Shown here in pieces: positions 1-5,708 of a DNA stretch of 25,984 bases. Position numbers and translations under genes: made by a program. Source of the DNA: CAYNFH01 sp964396385 (GTDB taxonomy: Bacteria; Armatimonadota; Chthonomonadetes; Chthonomonadales; CAJBBX01); assembly GCA_964396385.1 (NCBI GenBank), contig CAYNFH010000076.1, forward strand, positions 1 through 25,984, in the 5' to 3' direction. Every line of letters starts with the position of its first letter. Within the stretch, counting starts at the first letter, position 1. Below the pieces are notes generated by a model. The model was not told the origin of the DNA. It made no database searches and was given only the letters and a program-made list of their open reading frames with translations.

Positions 1-2
1 CG

Positions 3-656
3 GTCGAAACCAGATACGGTCTTGTGTTCCTCGGCAATACGCTCCTGCTGTGCGGCCTCACCGTGCTTGGCACCCTGATCTCGGGTTCCATGGTGGCGTT
101 CAGCTTCGCGCGCCTGCGGTGGCCCGGGCGCGACTCTCTCTTTGTGGTCCTGCTCGCCACCATGATGCTCCCCGGCGCGGTCACCATGATGCCGGTCTTC
201 CTGATCTTCCGCTGGCTGGGGTGGATCGATACGCTGCGCCCGCTGTGGGCGCCAACCTTCCTCGGGGTAGGGGGCGCGTTCTACATCTTCCTGCTGCGCC
301 AGTTCTTCCTGACCATCCCGACCGAGCTGGAGGACGCCGCCAAGATCGACGGCTGCTCCTATTTCAGCATCTACCGGCGCATTATGCTGCCACTGGTCAA
401 GCCGGCACTGGCGGCGGTGACCATCATGACCTTCATGGCCTCCTGGAACAACTTCATGGGGCCGCTCATCTATATCAGCTCTCCCACGCGCATGCCGGTC
501 TCCTATGCGCTCAGCCTGTTCCAGACGGCGCACGGCAGCGAGCCGGGCCTCCTAATGGCCGCCGCGACCATGATGATCCTCCCCGTCCTGGCACTCTTCT
601 TCTTCACGCAGCGGTACTTCATTCAAGGAGTAACGCTGACCGGGCTCAAGGGCTGA
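3..656 (+). CDS. Carbohydrate ABC transporter permease, MalG/UgpE-like, 5' truncated
   Basis: This is the inner-membrane permease subunit of a sugar-type ABC importer; its partner permease, binding protein and ATPase would lie to the left of the window. The reading frame is open to the left edge, so the true start is missing; a GTG at 24 is only an internal codon, because the preceding residues (RYGLVFLGNTL) match the conserved start of the membrane domain in this family. The visible 217 residues hold about five membrane helices. The cytoplasmic EAA loop that docks on the ATPase is clear (DAAKIDGCSYFSIYRRIMLP, encoded around 330-390). The ending FIQGVTLTGLKG is typical of MalG-type permeases. 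Family members are about 270-290 residues, so roughly 60 are missing. The substrate cannot be told. Confidence 0.9.
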   Translation, partial: VETRYGLVFLGNTLLLCGLTVLGTLISGSMVAFSFARLRWPGRDSLFVVLLATMMLPGAVTMMPVFLIFRWLGWIDTLRPLWAPTFLGVGGAFYIFLLRQFFLTIPTELEDAAKIDGCSYFSIYRRIMLPLVKPALAAVTIMTFMASWNNFMGPLIYISSPTRMPVSYALSLFQTAHGSEPGLLMAAATMMILPVLALFFFTQRYFIQGVTLTGLKG

Positions 657-683
657 TGCCAAGAGAAGCGGGAGAAGCGGCCG

Positions 684-878
684 GTGAAGCGGAATGACCT
701 TGAGCGGCACCTGCGATCTGCTGGCTGTCGGCTCGAACGCCAGGGCGGGCGGCACTCAATATGGCTGAATCCGGCAAATGGAGCTTCGGCGGCAGTTCCA
801 CGCCATACCGAATTCAAGAAGAACACGGTCCGGCGGATATGCCGCGACCTCGGTGTGAGTACGCCGCCGGGGGTCTGA
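684..878 (+). CDS. hicA: HicA-family mRNA interferase toxin
   Basis: A 64-residue protein of full family length. HicA toxins have a double-stranded-RNA-binding-like fold and cut mRNA using one conserved histidine. Here the pattern G-G-R-H-S-I-W (His24) followed by AVPRHTEFKKNTVRRICRDL matches the family layout (GxHHxF...VPRHxxxxxxxGTLRxILRxxG). The start is GTG at 684, with GGGAG about nine bases upstream, 27 bp after the permease stop, so it may be read from the permease transcript. The very unusual feature is that its HicB-like partner lies on the opposite strand, tail to tail: the two stop codons abut as TGA|TCA at 876-881. Normally hicA and hicB are adjacent in one operon in the same direction. 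Confidence 0.85.
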   Translation: MKRNDLERHLRSAGCRLERQGGRHSIWLNPANGASAAVPRHTEFKKNTVRRICRDLGVSTPPGV

Positions 879-1100
879 TCAGAAAGCAGGGGAGATGCGC
901 TCGATAGTGGCTGCCGGGCTCTTGGACCTAAGCGCCGATTCACGTCGATGTGCGGTGAGCTCGCGTAGCGCGTCCAGCACCATCTCGCGCGCTTCCTCCA
1001 CCGTCTCGCCTTCCGAGACTGCGCCGGGGATCTCGGGAATATACGCCGTATAACCGCCCTCTTCGGCCGGCTCGAACACAATAGTGAACTGACAGTCCAT
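879..1100 (-). CDS. hicB: HicB-family antitoxin (short, UPF0150-type)
   Basis: A 73-residue protein with the degraded RNase-H-like HicB fold: FTIVFEPAEEGGYTAYIPEI, then PGAVSEGETVEEAREMVLDA, matching the family core (xxEExGGYxAYxPELPGCxSxGETxEEAxxNxxEAI). It lacks the C-terminal HTH or ribbon-helix-helix domain that lets many HicB proteins repress their own promoter, so it may bind toxin without binding DNA. Two starts are possible, ATG at 1109 and ATG at 1100; I prefer 1100 because a perfect -10 hexamer covers 1108-1113, which would place the first ATG inside the promoter and the second at about +1. An upstream open stretch to 1199 is unlikely to be coding. It is convergent with hicA, so the transcripts could be mutually antisense. 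Confidence 0.8.
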   Translation of the reverse strand: MDCQFTIVFEPAEEGGYTAYIPEIPGAVSEGETVEEAREMVLDALRELTAHRRESALRSKSPAATIERISPAF

Positions 1101-1107
1101 AGTTATC

Positions 1108-1113
1108 ATTATA
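1108..1113 (-). promoter_or_regulatory. Putative -10 box of hicB (leaderless mRNA?)
   Basis: On the minus strand, TATAAT is followed by seven bases and then the ATG at 1100. Transcription normally starts about seven bases after the -10 box, so the transcript would begin at or very near the start codon, and no Shine-Dalgarno sequence is seen. The -35 region at 17 bp spacing (CTGCCC) is poor. Placement is inference. Confidence 0.4.
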
Positions 1114-1222
1114 CGCGGAATCCCAAAAGGGGGCAGGCGGTGCGTTTCATGTTTCGGCCGGCCACCATGCGCCTCTGTACCGCAATTTTCAACCCTCAAC
1201 CATTATGAAGCGCGGAAAGAAG

Positions 1223-2008
1223 ATGAACAAACCTGCCATAAAGGGCTCCGTGATGTTCGTGATGGGGCTTCTGGATTCGGCCGTCGGCGGATTGACGGGG
1301 CTGGGGACGCAGGTGGCGGCGGCGCCGCAGATCGACTTTCTCCTGGGATATACACCAGAGCGGACCGCCGGCACCTCGACCGTGTTCGCTCTGGTGGCGG
1401 CGGCTAGCGCGGCTATCGCGGCCGGAGTGGCGGGGCTGCACGTCGCAACTGGTCGCGCCGTGCTGCTGGCGGTCGCGGCGTTCGCGGGCGCGCTGGCCAC
1501 GGCGCGCCTGGCCCAGCGGGAGGGGCTCTCCACTCCTGCCCGCATCGCGCACTCCTTCGCCATGCTGCTCTGTGTCTACTTAATTACCAGCTCCGTGCGT
1601 GGCCCTCTCGGCTGGCCGATTCCCCTGGATGTAGACTTCTTCCGGACGCTACCGGGCTGGCTGCTGGTGGGCGTGGCGTGCGGCGCCGTGTCCGGAGCGT
1701 TCAAGATCGCCAACGGCGTCCTGCTCATCCCGGCGCTCATCTTCCTCTGCGGGGTTACCGTGCCTCACGCCATCATCACCTCGCTGGTGGTGATCTGTGC
1801 GGCGGCGCTGCTGCCGGCGCTGAGCCACGTCTCGCTGGGACGGGTAGACCAGGGAACAGGCGCGGCGATGATCCTGGGCGGTCTGCTCGGCGGCGCGCTG
1901 GGGGGATACGTCCTGGCGCGGGTGCCTTCGGCAAGTCCCCTCCCGCTTGCCCTTTTCGCCTTCATCGCCATGTTCCTCAGCGGCTGGACGGTACAGAGGA
2001 ACTCGTGA
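1223..2008 (+). CDS. TauE/SafE-like membrane permease
   Basis: A 261-residue integral membrane protein with about eight hydrophobic segments. It shows the two-fold repeat of the TauE/SafE (anion/sulfite exporter-like) family: a first half with GGLTGLGTQVAAAPQIDFLL and a second half with GAFKIANGVLLIPALIFLCG followed by HAIITSLVVI, corresponding to the family G-x-G-G-G-x-hydrophobic-P signature. Substrates in this family range from sulfite and sulfoacetate to unknown anions and cannot be inferred here. ATG 1223 is preferred over ATG 1205 because a purine-rich GGAAAG lies just upstream, while nothing useful precedes 1205; the choice is uncertain. The 3' end overlaps the convergent secreted-protein gene by 32 bp. 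It is divergent from hicB across a roughly 120 bp gap. Confidence 0.8.
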   Translation: MNKPAIKGSVMFVMGLLDSAVGGLTGLGTQVAAAPQIDFLLGYTPERTAGTSTVFALVAAASAAIAAGVAGLHVATGRAVLLAVAAFAGALATARLAQREGLSTPARIAHSFAMLLCVYLITSSVRGPLGWPIPLDVDFFRTLPGWLLVGVACGAVSGAFKIANGVLLIPALIFLCGVTVPHAIITSLVVICAAALLPALSHVSLGRVDQGTGAAMILGGLLGGALGGYVLARVPSASPLPLALFAFIAMFLSGWTVQRNS

Positions 2009-3158
2009 CTTGGGCGGGGGGGACCTTCTGCGTGAATTCAGAGATGCGGGCGCGGACGACGGCAACGTAGGCCTCGATCTCCTGCCGAGTCTCCGCGGAT
2101 AGCTCGCGCTCCCGGGTCGTCCGGATCCGGTCGAGGTCGCCGGAGGCGTAGGCTTCGTTGAGCGTGGGTGTAGCGAAGCCGGCGTCGAATGCCGCGCGGA
2201 TATCGTCGTCCGTCAGCTTGGCTAGTTGACCGCGGAACCACTGGGCATGCGCCAGCGGGATACGCCGGTGGAGGCTTTGCAGGGAGCGTATTGCATCCGT
2301 GTAGTTGATCCAGACATAGTTGCTGCCAACTGCTTCAACAAAGCTCGGCTGGTTGCGATACGCGCTCAGGATGAACTTCCGTTGCGGCCTGTCCGCGAAG
2401 GTCGCCCCCATGTCGCTCTCGATGTACCAGTTTTCCGATTCCCCGGCAGCTTTCAACCGGTAGACCTTGTTGTTCTTGGGTTGCGCGTCCCAGTTGCGCA
2501 CGAGCGCATCAAAGATCATCAGTCCCGATAGCTGCTCCGGCGGCACGCCAGGGTTGTGCGCTTCATCCCAGTTTACGTCCCTGCCGCGGGCGTCCTTTAT
2601 CGGCGCAAACTCCTTGTCATGGCGCTTGAACCGCGCACCTCCCGTAAACGACCCGTCCGGCTTGATAAACCGCTTCGCCTTGCCGAGGTCCGTAGTCTCG
2701 GCGACGCCCTCTATCCTGCCAGTCTCCAGGTAGTAGCTTTCAACGGTCCCATAGCCGAGCGCCCAGGCAAGACGCGGCGCGACCACGTCCGAATGCGCCT
2801 TATCGCCGAACTTGACGGTCCACTTGATGCCTTTACTGTCCTTCAGCCAGATCTTGGGGCTGACAGCGTTCGGCGTGGTGTCCTTCTCAGGTTTGGAGAA
2901 CGGCGGCGCCGGGAGGCGCGAGAGGGGGTCCTTTTGCTCGCTGGCAGCCGCCCAGTAGACCTTACTGGGTGTCAGCTCGCCCCGCTCTTCCCAGATCATC
3001 GACTTGCCGGACGGCAGGGCGCCCGAAGATCCCACCCGGCGTACGGAGTGCTTCGCGCGCTGCTTCGCATGCGGTGGGCGCACCCCTAGCGGCTGCTGCT
3101 GTGCGAGGAGCCCGGCCGCGAACAGGAGCGCGGCTGCCATGAGCCACGATACGCGCAT
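1977..3158 (-). CDS. Secreted protein with kinase-like motifs, unknown function
   Basis: A 393-residue protein with a clear signal peptide (MRVSWLMAAALLFAAGLLAQ), so it is exported. ATG at 3158 is chosen because AGGGAAG lies about eight bases upstream; earlier in-frame ATGs have no ribosome site. It resembles a family of uncharacterised secreted proteins I associate with Acidobacteria. After the opening GKSMIWEERGELTPSKVYW come a lysine in a strand (WTVKFG, Lys116), a helix AHSDVVAPRLAWALGY, then LMIFDALVRNWDAQPKNN (Asp224, Asn229/230) and YIESDMGATF (Asp249, Gly251). The order Lys, D-x4-N-N, D-x-G is that of HipA/PI-kinase-like ATP-binding folds, so a kinase-related fold is possible, but that is inference. 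It overlaps the convergent TauE-like gene by 32 bp and is divergent from ftsY. Confidence 0.75.
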   Translation of the reverse strand: MRVSWLMAAALLFAAGLLAQQQPLGVRPPHAKQRAKHSVRRVGSSGALPSGKSMIWEERGELTPSKVYWAAASEQKDPLSRLPAPPFSKPEKDTTPNAVSPKIWLKDSKGIKWTVKFGDKAHSDVVAPRLAWALGYGTVESYYLETGRIEGVAETTDLGKAKRFIKPDGSFTGGARFKRHDKEFAPIKDARGRDVNWDEAHNPGVPPEQLSGLMIFDALVRNWDAQPKNNKVYRLKAAGESENWYIESDMGATFADRPQRKFILSAYRNQPSFVEAVGSNYVWINYTDAIRSLQSLHRRIPLAHAQWFRGQLAKLTDDDIRAAFDAGFATPTLNEAYASGDLDRIRTTRERELSAETRQEIEAYVAVVRARISEFTQKVPPAQVTSSSVPSSR

Positions 3159-3290
3159 CACCTTGTCTTCCCTGACTCGTCTCATATTAATCCATTCGGG
3201 CAAGCGGCTTACCGGACGGTGGAACGAAGATAATGACCGGCGGAGCCCTTCATCTGTTCCGCACCGCAGCCGCCGGCTCTAGACTACGGA

Positions 3291-3299
3291 TGGTATAAT
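3291..3299 (+). promoter_or_regulatory. Extended -10 promoter upstream of ftsY
   Basis: TGG followed by TATAAT forms an extended -10 element (TGn-TATAAT) about 70 bp before the ftsY ATG, in the 212-bp gap between the divergent secreted-protein gene and ftsY. No good -35 hexamer is seen, which fits an extended -10 promoter. The rest of this gap shows nothing else recognisable. Confidence 0.45.
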
Positions 3300-3370
3300 A
3301 GGCGCCGGGTAACCCCGTAATCTGTCCACGTTGTTGCCCCCACAAGAGCCTCCCCGGAGAACAGCCGTTC

Positions 3371-4354
3371 ATGCGATTCGGATTCATCAAGAGCATCTTT
3401 CAGAAGGTGGATACGCTCGTCACCGGCCGGGGCCGGATCGACGAGGAGCTATTCGAGGAGCTGGAGGCCGCGCTGCTGCAGGCCGACGTGAACGTCCACA
3501 CCACTCTCGCCGCCCTGGAGGAGCTGCGGACCGCCGTGCGCGAGAACCGGCTGAAGGACCCCGAGGACGTCAAAGAGCACCTCCGGGCCAGCCTCTCCGT
3601 TCCCCTCCAGAGGGCTCGCACGTATGAAGCTCCACCAGTATTGGGGGCGGGCGGGGCAGCTCCATCAGAATCGCCGGCAGAAGGAGCTTCTGGTCCCTCA
3701 ACCCTCAACCCTCAAGCCTCAACTCTTAAGGTGTCAGACATGCCCCCGACGGTCTACCTGGTCGTCGGTGTGAACGGGGTGGGGAAGACCATCTCTATCG
3801 CAAAGATCGCAGCTCGCCTCACGCGCCAGGGGAAGCGAGTCCTGCTGGCCGCGGGAGACACGTTCCGCGCGGCCGCCATCGACCAGCTCGAGATCTGGGG
3901 CAAGCGCATCGGTGTAGACGTAATCCGGCATCGGGAGGGCTCCGACCCGTCTGCCGTGGTGTTCGACGCGGTTCAGGCGGCGCGATCCCGGCGCGCGGAC
4001 TTCGTTATCGCGGACACCGCGGGCCGGCTTCATACCCGGAGCAACCTGATGGAGGAGCTGAAGAAGATCAACCGCGTCCTGGAGCGCGAGCTCGGCCGGG
4101 CCGCGGACGAGACGCTGCTGGTGCTGGACGCCACCACGGGGCAGAACGCCATTAGCCAGGCGCGGGAGTTCAAGGGCGCGGTGCCGCTAACCGGAATCGT
4201 GCTTGCCAAGCTGGACGGGACGGCCCGGGGCGGGATCGTGATCACCATCGCGGACGAGCTCGGCCTGCCGATCAAGCTTGTCGGCACCGGCGAGAAGCCG
4301 GAGGACATCGAGGACTTCGACCCCGACGCCTTCACCGCCGCACTGCTCAGATAG
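3371..4354 (+). CDS. ftsY: Signal recognition particle receptor FtsY
   Basis: A 327-residue SRP-type GTPase that docks ribosome-SRP complexes at the membrane for co-translational insertion. The N domain (about 1-82) opens with FGFIKSIFQKVDTLVTGRGRIDEELFEELE. The G domain starts near 126: G1 GVNGVGKT (133-140), G3 DTAGRLHTRSNLMEEL, G4 AKLDGTARGG (TKLDGTAKGG in most homologues), and the closing VGTGEKPEDIEDFDPDAF is diagnostic of FtsY. Two oddities: the P-loop continues I-S-I where most have T-T-T, and an extra linker of about 35 residues (86-123), rich in G, A, P and S, separates N and G domains. Part of that linker (109-120) is encoded by a tandem 7-bp repeat. ATG 3371 has GGAG ten bases upstream. 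There is no long acidic A domain. Confidence 0.95.
   Translation: MRFGFIKSIFQKVDTLVTGRGRIDEELFEELEAALLQADVNVHTTLAALEELRTAVRENRLKDPEDVKEHLRASLSVPLQRARTYEAPPVLGAGGAAPSESPAEGASGPSTLNPQASTLKVSDMPPTVYLVVGVNGVGKTISIAKIAARLTRQGKRVLLAAGDTFRAAAIDQLEIWGKRIGVDVIRHREGSDPSAVVFDAVQAARSRRADFVIADTAGRLHTRSNLMEELKKINRVLERELGRAADETLLVLDATTGQNAISQAREFKGAVPLTGIVLAKLDGTARGGIVITIADELGLPIKLVGTGEKPEDIEDFDPDAFTAALLR
3695..3729 (+). repeat. Heptamer array (CCCTCAA) inside ftsY
   Basis: Five consecutive 7-bp units: CCCTCAA three times, then GCCTCAA and CTCTTAA. It is read in frame as PSTLNPQASTLK in the linker between the FtsY N and G domains. A two-unit relic of the same type (TTCAACC, CTCAACC) lies near 1187-1200 upstream of the TauE-like gene. 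Confidence 0.85.
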
Positions 4355-4357
4355 GGA

Positions 4358-4482
4358 TTAACCACAGTGGACACCGAGAGCACAGAGATAGACTGACAAA
4401 CCGATGAGGGGTTCGGACTCCGGCCATCTATCATCTCCTTAACCCTCATCCGGTTCTCTGTGTCCTCTGTGCCCTCTGTGGT
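4358..4482. repeat. Inverted 9-bp-unit repeat element, copy 1
   Basis: The left arm (4361-4388) reads as ACCACAGTG, GACACCGAG, AGCACAGAG; the right arm (4454-4482) is its imperfect complement, reading on the minus strand ACCACAGAG, GGCACAGAG, GACACAGAG. Inside the loop ATGAGGGGTT near 4404 can pair with AACCCTCAT near 4441. The element fills the ftsY to hydrolase gap and its right end (GGTGG) provides the likely ribosome-binding site of the next gene. A related copy lies at 7000-7128. Confidence 0.8.
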
Positions 4483-4490
4483 GGATATTC

Positions 4491-5300
4491 ATGCATATCG
4501 AGGTTCATTCTCTGGCGAGTGGCAGCAGCGGAAACGCCGTGCTCATCCGGGCGGACGGCCGCGGGCTGCTCATAGATGCCGGGCTTTCCGCCAGGACGCT
4601 CGGCGCAGCGCTCCATGCGCGCGGGATCGCGCCGCACGCGCTGGACGGAATCCTGCTCACTCACGAGCATGACGACCACTTCCGCGGGGCAAGCCGCCTT
4701 TCCGCCCGAATGCACTGCGCGGTGGTGGCGAACCGGGCTACGCTGCAAGCAGCCGATACCAGGACGGAGCTGGGGCTGGTTAAGGAGCTTCCGACAGGCG
4801 GTGAGATCGCCCTGGGCCCGTTCCGCGCTCGCTCCTTCTGCATCTCGCACGACGCGGCAGAGCCGGTCGGCTACGTGGTCGAAGTCGGGGGCGTGAAGGT
4901 CGCGTACGCAACCGACTGCGGCTGCCCCTGCGCCCCCCTGAGAGAGGCTCTACGCGGAGCGGACCTCTGCATCCTGGAATCGAACCACGATCGGGAGTGG
5001 CTGCGGCGGGGACCGTACCCGCCCCACATGAAGGCGCGGGTCGCCAGCGACCTCGGCCACCTCTCCAACGAAGATGCCGCCGGCCTGATTGCCGAGCGGC
5101 TGGAGGAGAACGGCCCGGCAACTGTCTGGCTGGCGCACCTCTCCGCCGTCAACAACTCGCCCTCCTTTGCGCGGCGCTATATGCTGGCGGAGCTGAGCGC
5201 CCGCACCTTGGTGCCGTGCGTCCTCGAAATCGCCCTGCGGGACCGCCCGAGCGTGGTCTGGACGCCCGGCCGGGTGCCCGTACAGCCGTCGCTGTTTTGA
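4491..5300 (+). CDS. WalJ/YycJ-like MBL-fold metallo-hydrolase
   Basis: A 269-residue metallo-beta-lactamase-fold protein, full length for the YycJ/WalJ group (about 260 residues). Proteins of this group are implicated as nucleases in DNA repair and cell-wall homeostasis in Firmicutes; the role here is inferred from family only. The opening VHSLASGSSGNAVLIRADG is diagnostic of the group. Metal ligands are intact: HEHDDH at 58-63, HDAAEPVGY, ATDCG, ESNHD and GHLSNEDA, then LAHLSAVNNSP. ATG 4491 is preceded at six bases by GGTGG, which lies in the right arm of the 9-bp-unit repeat element. It follows ftsY on the same strand by about 135 bp. Confidence 0.9.
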   Translation: MHIEVHSLASGSSGNAVLIRADGRGLLIDAGLSARTLGAALHARGIAPHALDGILLTHEHDDHFRGASRLSARMHCAVVANRATLQAADTRTELGLVKELPTGGEIALGPFRARSFCISHDAAEPVGYVVEVGGVKVAYATDCGCPCAPLREALRGADLCILESNHDREWLRRGPYPPHMKARVASDLGHLSNEDAAGLIAERLEENGPATVWLAHLSAVNNSPSFARRYMLAELSARTLVPCVLEIALRDRPSVVWTPGRVPVQPSLF

Positions 5301-5302
5301 GT

Positions 5303-5372
5303 TGACGGTAGACGGAGGACCGATGACGGCTCCGGAATCCGTCCGTCGTCCGTCAGCCGTCTTCCGTCGTCA
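5303..5372. repeat. Inverted heptamer arrays GACGGNN / CCGTCNN
   Basis: The left arm is four 7-bp units GACGGTA, GACGGAG, GACCGAT, GACGGCT (5304-5331). The right arm is a partial unit plus CCGTCGT, CCGTCAG, CCGTCTT, CCGTCGT (from 5339). The five-base core is kept and two bases vary. The arms are complementary and would fold into a hairpin immediately after the hydrolase stop codon. Confidence 0.8.
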
Positions 5373-5401
5373 GTGATCCGTAGAGACGAAGTGCTTCAGT
5401 T

Positions 5402-5457
5402 TGACTACTCACTACTGACTACTGACTCCTGACTCCTGACTCCTGACTACTGACCAC
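5402..5457. repeat. Heptamer array TGACTNC x 8
   Basis: Exactly eight 7-bp units: TGACTAC, TCACTAC, TGACTAC, TGACTCC three times, TGACTAC, TGACCAC. No inverted partner is visible nearby. It lies in the 404-bp gap between the hydrolase and the CBS-GGDEF gene, 30 bp after the CCGTCNN hairpin. Confidence 0.9.
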
Positions 5458-5503
5458 AGCCCCGAATCCCGTATTCACTCTAGGTGTGCCGCTCTGAGCG
5501 CCG

Positions 5504-5512
5504 TGATATAAT
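5504..5512 (+). promoter_or_regulatory. Extended -10 promoter of the CBS-GGDEF gene
   Basis: TGA followed by TATAAT is an extended -10 box. The predicted transcript would begin near 5518-5520 and carry a leader of about 185 bases before the ATG at 5705. No convincing -35 hexamer is present. Confidence 0.45.
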
Positions 5513-5521
5513 GCCAGACAC

Positions 5522-5660
5522 CGGGGACCCGCTCCCCGCCCATCCTGTTTCGGCCGCGTTCCAGCGGTCTCGGACAGCGCCCCTTGCAGTAACTGCCGTT
5601 TTCTCCCGCCGCGGTACGCTCGCGCGAGGGAGATTGAGCGGGTCCTGCACGGGGCGCTGT
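5522..5660 (+). promoter_or_regulatory. Structured 5' leader of the CBS-GGDEF mRNA
   Basis: The leader starts with a perfect 6-bp stem (CGGGGA at 5522-5527 with TCCCCG at 5533-5538, five-base loop). A second stem pairs 5574-5589 (ACAGCGCCCCTTGCAG) with 5645-5660 (CTGCACGGGGCGCTGT), 15 of 16 positions complementary. Inside it CTCCC (5603-5607) can pair with GGGAG (5628-5632). No known riboswitch consensus was recognised, and no GEMM (c-di-GMP) core was found. Confidence 0.4.
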
Positions 5661-5663
5661 GCC

Positions 5664-5708
5664 ATGAATGGTAGGATATGTCTGGCGCTCGGCGTCTTGA
5701 ACTTATGA
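5664..5708 (+). CDS. Possible 14-codon upstream ORF coupled to the GGDEF gene
   Basis: ATG 5664 opens 14 codons (MNGRICLALGVLNL) whose TGA overlaps the ATG at 5705 as ATGA. The start codon lies three bases after the closing arm of the leader stem. No good ribosome site precedes 5705 itself, so re-initiation after this short ORF would explain how the main gene is started. This is inference; the alternative is direct initiation at the in-frame ATG 5678. Confidence 0.25.
   Translation: MNGRICLALGVLNL

Noticed and set aside
5402..5457. CRISPR array
   Set aside because: Units are 7 bp and contiguous, with no spacers; no cas gene is in the window.
5522..5660. Known c-di-GMP (GEMM) riboswitch in the GGDEF leader
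   Set aside because: The stems are clear but I could not find the conserved GEMM core or tetraloop-receptor sequences.
5484..5663. Coding stretch before the short upstream ORF of the GGDEF gene
   Set aside because: It starts upstream of the predicted promoter, has no ribosome site and resembles nothing; only its last 14 codons are kept as a possible upstream ORF.
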